Part shown: positions 41,121 through 48,500 of the stretch, one piece after another | Position numbering within the stretch: the stretch's first letter is position 1 | Layout of the letters: the number at the start of each line of letters is the position of its first letter | Source: Frankia sp. QA3 | Lineage (GTDB): Bacteria > Actinomycetota > Actinomycetes > Frankiales > Frankiaceae | NCBI RefSeq assembly: GCF_000262465.1 | Contig: NZ_CM001489.1 | Location: 3,914,033-3,978,032 of the forward strand | Direction of reading: 5' to 3' | Length of the DNA: 64,000 bases | Notes under the pieces: generated by a model | What the model saw: the letters and a program-made list of their open reading frames with translations, nothing else | What the model was told of the DNA's origin: nothing | Databases searched by the model: none | Made by a program: the position numbers and the translations under genes

Positions 41121-42983
41121 TCAGACCTCCTTGCGGGCGATCACCAGGTAGGTGCCCGCGAAGCCGGCGCCATGGACGTAGCGCCGGGCGAGCCGGTCGA
41201 GGAGCCGGGCCGTGATCAGCAGGGGGCTGAACACCGCCATCATGGCGCCCCAGGCCACCAGGTGGGCGGGGCCGGCGGCCTGGCGCAGCCAGGGCATGGG
41301 GCGCGGTGCGATGGCGGTGACGGCGAGCAGCAGGGCGGCGGTGAGGTCGCCGAGCCCGCGGCTGGCGGCGAAGCGCACCAGGACGGGCCGCAGACCCCGG
41401 TCCTCCAGCGCCGCGAGGAGGTTGTCCACCGGGATGAGATGCGCCCGTTCCGGCACGGCCCAGCCGGCCCAGAACCGGCCGAGCCAGCGGGCCTGGTGGC
41501 ACTCGGCGTTCGCCAGCTCGCACAGCACGTGCCCGCCGGGCGGTAACGCCTTGGCGACGGCGTCGAGCTCCGCCGACGGGTCGTCGGTGCGTTCCAGGTA
41601 GCCGAACATGCTGATGACGTCGTAGCGACCGGCGACCGAGTCGACGACGTCGGGCAGCCGGCCGTGGTGGGCGTGGTCGAGCCAACCGCGCCGCAGGCCC
41701 TCGTCCAGCCCGGCGAACGTGTCGACCCCGTCGAACACCGTCGCCGGCCACACCTCGCGCGCCGCGTTCGGGAAGTGGCCATAGCGGGAGCCGACGTCCA
41801 GCCAGCTACGCGGGACCGTGAACGGGCGCACGGCGGCGGCCTGCCCGCGCCGGTCGCGCGCGATCACTGCCAGGGCCTGCTCGGCGATCCCGGCGCGCAG
41901 GCCGTCGTAGCGGTCCCGGTCGTAGAACTCCCGGCCGGCGGGGCTCAGCGCCGGGTTGAGGAACACGTGTCCGCAGCGCCGGCAGCCGTCGAGGCGGAAC
42001 CGGCCGGGTTTACGCAGGAACATGTCGGGCGAGTCGAGCCGGGTGGCCAGCTCCGCCGAACCGCACCAGGGGCAGTCGGCGCGCCCGCGGCGCAGGAACC
42101 GCGCCAGGCCGGCGCGGAGGTCGCGGCCGTAGGAGGCCCGGCTGGCCGCGGTCCGCTGCTTCTTCGCGTGCTTGACCGGGTCGGCGGGCCGCCCCGCGGC
42201 CTTGGCCTCGGCGGCCTTCGCGGCCTGCGCCCGACCGGCGCGCACGGAGTCGATGACGAACAGCACCCCGCTCAGGATGCGCACGATCGGGGAGCGGATC
42301 AGGTCGCGCGGGGACAGCGGCACCCGGCCCGCGCAGACGAAGAACGGCTGGAACCAGAACAGCGCCGTGGCCGCGAGCCCCCACGGCCGGTTGACGTGCA
42401 CGCCGATGGCGGTGGCGAGCTGGGGCACGAACGGGAAGAGCTGGTTGCGCCGGGTGAACCGATACGCCCGCTGCTGGACCCGCACCCGCATCGCCGCGTC
42501 GTCGCGGGCGGCACGCAGCCCCGGCAGCACGGCGAGGTCGGTCGACCCGGACGCGAAGGTCTTCAGCCGCTCGGTGATGTCGACGAGCTCCACCGGGTCG
42601 AAGCCGTCGCGTTGGGTGATGCCGGCCCGGTCGAGGATCTCCGAGCGGACCAGCAATGCCTGAAAGGCACCGCGGCCGGGCACGCACCGGTCGGTGCGGT
42701 AGGTGCGGGTGTCGACCATGCGGGCGAGGTCGAGGGCGCGTTCGACGGTCAGGTCCGCGGGGACGAGGTCGAGGACGTCGAGCTTGTCCCGACTGGCGTG
42801 GTAGCTGGCCGCGCGCCGCCCGCTGTCGGTCAGCCGCACCCCGTTCGCGACGAGGAACTCGTGCGAGGAGTCCACCGGCCGGCCGGAGGCGGGCAGGGTC
42901 TCCAGCCGGCGCAGCCGGCCGCGCAGCCGCACCCCGTTGATGAGCAGGCCGACGCAGACCAGGACCGGCAGCCAGTCGAGCAC
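41121..42983 (-). CDS. Membrane glycosyltransferase-like/SAM methyltransferase fusion
   Basis: About 620 residues from a GTG at 42983 (a TTG at 43076, inside the preceding gene, is an alternative). An N-terminal membrane helix (LPVLVCVGLLINGVRL) precedes a family-2 glycosyltransferase-like region: DLVPADLTVERALDLARMVD, RTYRTDRCVPGRGAFQALLV and membrane-associated WGLAATALFWFQPFFVCAG. A zinc-ribbon follows (CPWCGS, CRRCGHVFLNP), as commonly precedes class I methyltransferases, then the SAM domain from RSWLDVGSRYGHFPNAA with VISMFGYLERTDDPSAELD. The C-terminus has hydrophobic helices. It is the last gene of the synthase operon, and probably tailors (glycosylates and/or methylates) the polyketide lipid at the membrane. 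The precise donor and acceptor are unknown. Confidence 0.75.
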   Translation of the reverse strand: MLDWLPVLVCVGLLINGVRLRGRLRRLETLPASGRPVDSSHEFLVANGVRLTDSGRRAASYHASRDKLDVLDLVPADLTVERALDLARMVDTRTYRTDRCVPGRGAFQALLVRSEILDRAGITQRDGFDPVELVDITERLKTFASGSTDLAVLPGLRAARDDAAMRVRVQQRAYRFTRRNQLFPFVPQLATAIGVHVNRPWGLAATALFWFQPFFVCAGRVPLSPRDLIRSPIVRILSGVLFVIDSVRAGRAQAAKAAEAKAAGRPADPVKHAKKQRTAASRASYGRDLRAGLARFLRRGRADCPWCGSAELATRLDSPDMFLRKPGRFRLDGCRRCGHVFLNPALSPAGREFYDRDRYDGLRAGIAEQALAVIARDRRGQAAAVRPFTVPRSWLDVGSRYGHFPNAAREVWPATVFDGVDTFAGLDEGLRRGWLDHAHHGRLPDVVDSVAGRYDVISMFGYLERTDDPSAELDAVAKALPPGGHVLCELANAECHQARWLGRFWAGWAVPERAHLIPVDNLLAALEDRGLRPVLVRFAASRGLGDLTAALLLAVTAIAPRPMPWLRQAAGPAHLVAWGAMMAVFSPLLITARLLDRLARRYVHGAGFAGTYLVIARKEV

Positions 42984-43035
42984 GGCGGTCAGCCCCGTAC
43001 CGGCCCGACTGCGGCGCCACCGCGCCGGCGAAACG

Positions 43036-44226
43036 TCATACGGCGAGTTTCTCAAGCCGGTTGGCGGCGGCCGCAACCCCTCCCGCCGCGGCGAAGGCGT
43101 CGCGCAGCCGCCCGGCGGCCTCCCGGTGGCCGGGGGTGTCCAGCACGGAGGTCACCGCGGCGCGCACGGCCGTCGGTCCGGCCCGGCCGAACTTGATCCG
43201 CAGGCCGGCGCCACTGCGGACGACCTGCTCGCCGATGATCGGCTGATCGTCGCGGACCGGGGCGACGACCAGCGGGACACCGTGGGACAGCGACTCGCAG
43301 ACGGTGTTGTTGCCGGCGTGGCAGACCACCGCGGACAGCCTCGGCAGCAGGTCGACCTGCGGCACGAACGGGGCGACGAACAGGTCGTCGGGGGCGGCGG
43401 CGGCCAGGTCGTCGACGAGGCCGGGCGGGGCGACGAGGACCGCCTGCGCGCGGGCGGCCAGGCCCAGCAGGCCCTCCGCGGCGGCCCGCAGGAACCGCCC
43501 GCCGGCCTCCCGGGTCACCGTGCCGAGCGAGACGAGCACCGCCTCGCGATCGGGATCGAGCCATTCCCAGGGGAACGAGGCGGTCCGCACCCGCCGGCCG
43601 ACCGTGCTGCCGACGAACGCGACGTGGCCGGGCACGTCCGGGTTGCGCAGCAGCTCCCGCACGGACGTCACGAGGGTGAGCTCGTCGGAGAACCGCAGGT
43701 CGCCGGCGGCCGCCTCGGCGGCAGGCACGCCCTGCGCGAGCTGGAAGTCCCGTAACAGGTCGGCGACCCACTGGCCGAGCCCGGCCAGCACCCCGTACGG
43801 GTCGTCGAACTCGGCCGACGTCGTGGCGAGGGTGGCCCAGTGCAGCCGCCGGCGGCGGGCGACCAAGGCCGCGCCGATCGCCTGCTGGTCGATGACCAGC
43901 ACGTCCGGGCGGAACTCGTCGACGGCCGCGTCGATCGCCGGTGCCATCGCCGCGGCGAGCGGCAGCAGGAAATCCTCCCACAGGAACTTCAGCGACGCCG
44001 GGCCGCGCAGTGCCCGCGAGCGGGCCACGATGTCGGCGCGGTCGGCCTCGCCGAGCGTCTCCGGTAACGCCAGCAGCGGCAGCTCCGGCGGGACCAGCTC
44101 GCCGATCACCCTCGCGTGCCCGGCGACGGCGACGTCGTGACCGCGGGCGGCGAGCTCCCCGGCGATCCCCACGGCCGGGTTGACGTGCCCGGTCAGCGGC
44201 GGCACGACGAACAGCAGGCGGCTCAC
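43036..44226 (-). CDS. MGT-family (GT1/GT28-like) glycosyltransferase
   Basis: 396 residues with a GTG start. The N-terminal acceptor domain opens LLFVVPPLTGHVNPAVGIAG. The C-terminal donor domain has EAVLVSLGTVTREAGGRFL, PFVPQVDLLPRLSAVVCHAG and NNTVCESLSHGVPLVVAPVR followed by DDQPIIGEQVV. The HxGxxTxxE-type nucleotide-diphosphate-sugar motif is intact. Such enzymes glycosylate lipids, carotenoids and polyketides. Six bases separate it from the upstream hydrolase gene. In this operon it is the best candidate for adding sugar to the product of the synthases, equivalent in logic to HglT in heterocyst glycolipid synthesis, although not obviously its orthologue. Confidence 0.9.
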   Translation of the reverse strand: MSRLLFVVPPLTGHVNPAVGIAGELAARGHDVAVAGHARVIGELVPPELPLLALPETLGEADRADIVARSRALRGPASLKFLWEDFLLPLAAAMAPAIDAAVDEFRPDVLVIDQQAIGAALVARRRRLHWATLATTSAEFDDPYGVLAGLGQWVADLLRDFQLAQGVPAAEAAAGDLRFSDELTLVTSVRELLRNPDVPGHVAFVGSTVGRRVRTASFPWEWLDPDREAVLVSLGTVTREAGGRFLRAAAEGLLGLAARAQAVLVAPPGLVDDLAAAAPDDLFVAPFVPQVDLLPRLSAVVCHAGNNTVCESLSHGVPLVVAPVRDDQPIIGEQVVRSGAGLRIKFGRAGPTAVRAAVTSVLDTPGHREAAGRLRDAFAAAGGVAAAANRLEKLAV

Positions 44227-44232
44227 GGGCGG

Positions 44233-45135
44233 TCAGCTCACCGCCGGGCGGCGCCCGGCGTTCAGGTCGGGCGGCGGCACCATCTGCGTCACCCACTCGG
44301 GGGTGGCGAAGCGCCGATCGGCCTCGCGGACGTAGGGCGGCGGTGGCGTGCGCCGGTCGAACAGCCACCAGCGCAGCAGGTTGCGCAGGTAGCCGGTGGC
44401 CTCGCGCAGCACCATGTGGGTGTGGTGCTCCAGCACGATCAGGGTGCAATCGGGGACGAGGGCGGCGAGCCCGGCGGCCTGCCCGATGATGTCGGAGTTC
44501 TCCCCGTAGACGGCGAGCACCGGGACTCCCAGCGCGGCGAGCGCCTCGGCGGAGAACGGCGGCGTCTCCAGCATGTCGGTGGCGACCGTCGTCTCGGACA
44601 GCAGCCGCTGGGCGGCGCGGGTGGCCCGGCTGATCGCCCGGCCGGCACCGTTGTCCAGCCACTCCTGGACCTCGTCGTCGGTCATGGCGACGAGGATCTG
44701 GCTCAGCGAGCGGGCCATCTCCTCGCCGAGGCCCTCGATGAGGAACGGCGGCTCGATGAGCGTCAGGCTCGCCACCCGGGCGGTGAACTCCAACCCGAAC
44801 GCCAGAGCCAGCGTCGCACCGTAGCTGTTGCCGACGATGTGCACCGGGCGGTCCACTCCGAGCGCGTCGAGCAGCCCGGCGAGGTCGGCCATCGAGTCGG
44901 CGAGGCGGTAGCCGCCGCGGGGGCGCTCGCTGCGGCCGTGGCCCCGCAGGTCATAGCAGATGACGTCGCAGCCGGCGTCGGCCAGGCAGGTGCCCAGCGA
45001 GAAGTAGAAGCTGGAGATGTTGTCCATCACCATGCCGTGCACCATGACGACGATCGGCGAGTCCGCGGACGCTCCCCCTCGGGGTTCGAGCCGCTGCACG
45101 TGCAGGCGGACGCCGTTCGCGATGACCTCTGCCAC
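44233..45135 (-). CDS. Alpha/beta hydrolase (possible thioesterase or acyltransferase)
   Basis: 300 residues with a GTG start and AAGGAG upstream. The fold is clear: oxyanion region VVMVHGMVMDNISSFYFSLG, VICYDLRGHGRSERPRGGY, nucleophile elbow VGNSYGATLALAFG (Ser), acidic residue region VLAVYGENSDIIGQAAGL and final His in IVLEHHTHMVLREA. Situated between the free ACP and the glycosyltransferase, it may release the finished chain from the carrier protein or transfer it. No TE domain is visible on either synthase, which supports a trans-acting releasing role. Confidence 0.85.
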   Translation of the reverse strand: MAEVIANGVRLHVQRLEPRGGASADSPIVVMVHGMVMDNISSFYFSLGTCLADAGCDVICYDLRGHGRSERPRGGYRLADSMADLAGLLDALGVDRPVHIVGNSYGATLALAFGLEFTARVASLTLIEPPFLIEGLGEEMARSLSQILVAMTDDEVQEWLDNGAGRAISRATRAAQRLLSETTVATDMLETPPFSAEALAALGVPVLAVYGENSDIIGQAAGLAALVPDCTLIVLEHHTHMVLREATGYLRNLLRWWLFDRRTPPPPYVREADRRFATPEWVTQMVPPPDLNAGRRPAVS

Positions 45136-45150
45136 GGGCTTTGTCTCCTT

Positions 45151-45240
45151 GTCGGATCGGACGCGTCAGTCGGATCGGATGCGTCAGTCGGATCGGATGC
45201 GTCAGTCGGATCGGATGCGTCAGTCGGATCGGATGCGACG
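45151..45240. repeat. Five tandem 18-bp repeats between ACP and hydrolase genes
   Basis: Unit GTCGGATCGGATGCGTCA, five copies in exactly 90 bp; the first and last differ by one to three bases. It fills the 113-base gap between the ACP stop (45249) and the hydrolase start, ending at the hydrolase ribosome-binding site. There are no spacers, so it is not CRISPR. Confidence 0.92.
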
Positions 45241-45248
45241 AGCGGCCG

Positions 45249-45593
45249 TCAGGCCGAACCGGCGACCGCAGGCGCCGGCAGGCTGTCGACGATGAACCGG
45301 ACGACCTCGCCGACCCGCATGTTGATCACCTGGTCGACGTCCATCGTGGCGAGGAAGCCGACGAAGTCGACGGCCTCGCCGTAGCGCTCCCGCAACCGGT
45401 CGGCGAGCGCCACGAACTCGATGCTCTCCACCTCCAGGTCGTGGCTGAAGGTGGTCTCCATGGTGATGTCCATGTCGATCACGTACTCCTCGCCGATGAC
45501 CTCGCGCAGGTCCTCGGTGACCTCGCCGAGGACCCTTGCCTCGGCCTCGGCCCGGCCCGGGCCGCCCGGTCCCGCCGTCCCCTGAACAGACAT
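45249..45593 (-). CDS. Discrete acyl carrier protein of the synthase operon
   Basis: 114 residues. The attachment serine lies in FSHDLEVESIEFVALADRLR, a variant of the D-S-[IL] motif in which Glu precedes Ser. The four-helix ACP pattern follows (YGEAVDFVGFLATMDVDQVI, VGEVVRFIVD). A Gly/Pro leader precedes it. The AAGGAG site overlaps the end of the 1775-residue synthase gene, which stops 5 bases before this ATG. It probably carries starter or finished chains between the synthases, the hydrolase and the tailoring enzymes. Confidence 0.9.
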   Translation of the reverse strand: MSVQGTAGPGGPGRAEAEARVLGEVTEDLREVIGEEYVIDMDITMETTFSHDLEVESIEFVALADRLRERYGEAVDFVGFLATMDVDQVINMRVGEVVRFIVDSLPAPAVAGSA

Positions 45594-45598
45594 GATCG

Positions 45599-48500
45599 CT
45601 ACTCCTTCTCGTTGGGAAGGCCGTTCGCCTCGACCTCGGGGGAGGTCCAGGCGACCACATAGGTCGCGGCGCCGGCCCGATCAGTGGGGGCGCCGTCACG
45701 CGCAGCATCCTGACCGGTGACGGTGGTCGAGCGCACGCCCGTCGCCACGGCCCGGTCGCCGGCGCCGCCCGGGTCCGCATCGGGGGCCCGGGGCTCGCCG
45801 CCCTCCGGCCGGATCCGGCCGGAGGCGTCCACCGTACGCAACGCCACCCACCGGCAGCCCCGCGGGAGCGGTCCGTCGGGACCATCTCCGTAGACGGTGA
45901 CCCGGACCAGTTCGGGCGGGTCATGCCCGGCCCAGTCGGCCGCGGCCCAGGCCCGGCCGGGCGGGTGCGGGCCGTCGACGACGAACTGGCGCGGCCGGCC
46001 CGCGAGCCCGGTGCCCTCGGCCTTCGCGGCCGCCTCCTTCGCCGCCCACAGGCGGGTGAACCACAGCGCCCGCCGCCCGGGATCGCCGCCCGCGACCCGG
46101 TCGAGCAGGTCACGCTCGGCCGGGGCGAGCGCCGCCAGCTCGACGCCGGGCGCCCGCGCGACGATCTGCTCGATGTCGATGCCGACCGCCCCGTCCGCGG
46201 ACACCAGCGCCACCGCCAGCTCCGGCTTGTGGGCGAGGGAGACCCGCGGCGGGTCGCCGGCCGGGATGCCCGGCCGCGCCGGCAGGGCGCCGACCAGTGG
46301 GGCGCCCAGCTCGTCGTGCTCGATCCGGACCTCGATGCCCCAGACCGGCCCCGCGCCGCGCGCCCACAACCAGCGCCGGACGGCGTCCTGGACAGCGATG
46401 CGACCCAGCAGCCAGCCGCGGGCGGCCCGCGGGTTGAGGCCCGCAAGCCGGGCCCGATCGGCGGCGTCGGCGTAGTGGCGCACGATCAGCTCGCGCGAGG
46501 CCGAGTCGGACCAGCGGTCGAGCGCGACCACCCAGCCCTCGCCCGAGGGCTGGGCCACGGTGTGCACCTCCGGGGCGCGGACCATGGCCCAGAGCACGTC
46601 GTCGTTGGCGAAGCGACGATCGGTCCAGGCGGACACGACCGCCCACAGCGACCCGTCGCGGCGGCGCAGCTCCATGTCGGCGGTCACCGTGCGTTCGGCG
46701 ACCTGCCGGATCCGCACGACGCAGTCGACCAGGTCGCCCGCCACCGGCGCCGGGCCGTGGAAGCGCAGGTCGGCCAGGGACTGCGGCAGCAGCAGCGAGT
46801 CCTCGGGCAGGTTCTCCATCGCCCAGTAGCCGAACAGCTGGCCGGCGTTGTCCAGCAGCGCGCCGGACGCGGACGGCACCCGCAGCCGCCCGCGGATGCC
46901 GGTCGCGGCGATCGCCTCGATGCGGTCGATGCCCTGGTATCCGGGGCCGTGGAAGAGGAAGTGACCGCCGTAGAGGTCGCTGCCCTGGTGGCGGGAGGGC
47001 CGCTCGCCGGGCAGGGTGGGACCGGTCGGGCCCACCGGCAGGTCCGCGGTGGCCGCGGTCGTCCGCGGGGGCTGCGGGTAGCCCTCGGCGAACATGACCG
47101 TGCCGCGGGCGTAGCCTTCCATGGTCACCCGGACCGCGTCCGGCCCGGCGGGGGTGAGGGTGACCGACACCTCCACGGCGGGTTCGATCGCGAGCCAACG
47201 CAGCGCCCGGACGTCCCGGATGCCGATCGGCACCCGACCCGGCATCAGCGCCGCGGCCTGCGCGATCATGAGTTCGAGCACCTCGGTCATCGGCACGACC
47301 GGGAACAGGTCGGACGGGTCGGTCCAACCCGGCGGCTGACGATAGAAGCAGTGGTCGACGATGTGCGGCATCGACGCCAGCGACAACCGACGCCGGACGG
47401 TCCGCGGCGCGGGCACCGGCGCGGCACCGGCGCCGGCAGCAGACGCGGCACCGCCACCGGAGGCAGGCGCGGCGCGGCCATCGGGAGCGGACGCGGCGCG
47501 GCCCCCGCAGGCAGGCGCGCCACCACCGCGGGGAGCCGGCACGGCGCCGGCACCGCCGGGCGCGGGCACGGTGCTCGCACCGCCCGGCGCCGGCACTCCG
47601 CGCCGCCGAGGCGGCGATCCCGGCCGGACGGCGGGGCCGAGCGCCCATCGATCGACGACCGCGGACATCACCGCGTCCGCGTCGGCGAGCGCCGCACGCA
47701 GCTCGTCGAGCACCGGGTGGCGGCCGGCGGCGCCCAGGGCCTGCGCTGCACCGCGCGCGACCGGCTCCACCAGCCTCGGCAGCTGCTCGGCACGCGGCAG
47801 CTGCTCGGCACGCGGCGACTGCTCGGCACGCGGCGGCGCGGGCGCGCCGGTCGGCGGGACGGCGGGCGTGGCCGGGATCCGTTCGCCGCCGGGCAGCCGG
47901 GAGCCGATGTCCGGGCCGAGGAGGTCAGCGCCCGCGGCTCCGAGGCGCACCAGCGGGGTGCCGAGGTTCAGCCGGACGGGGGCACCCCGGCGCCGCGGCA
48001 GCTCGATGCGCCGCCCGGAGGCGGGCGCAGCGGCCGGGACCGGCGCCGTCGCCAGGGCTGCGGGCGGCTCGGGGCGGGTCCGGCAGGGCAGCAGATCGAG
48101 CCGCGGGGCCGCACCCTCCACCCACAGCGCGGCGGCCACCCGGCGCAACTGGTCCAGGCCGGATCGTTTCGGGGAGTTCGTGACCAGCGCGATGTGGTCG
48201 TGGCCGGGCAGCGTGTTGTCGACGAACCCGGCGACGCTGCCCACCCCGACCTGGACGAAGGCACGCACGCCGGTGTCGTGCAGCCGGCGGACGAGTTCCC
48301 GGAACCGCACGGGCTCGACGAGGTGGCGCAGGGCGAGCGCCCGGACGGCGTCGTGATCGCGAGGGTAGGGCGCCACCGTCGTCGCCGACCAGATCGGGAT
48401 CGTCGCCTCGACGAGGGTGACGCCGGCGAGGTTGGTCCGCAGCCGGTCCAGGTAGGGCTCCAGGAACGGGGAGTGGAAGCCGGAGCGGAACGGCAGGACC

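Noticed and set aside
45151..45240. CRISPR array
   Set aside because: The repeats are directly contiguous with no spacers and only 18 bp long, and no cas gene is nearby.
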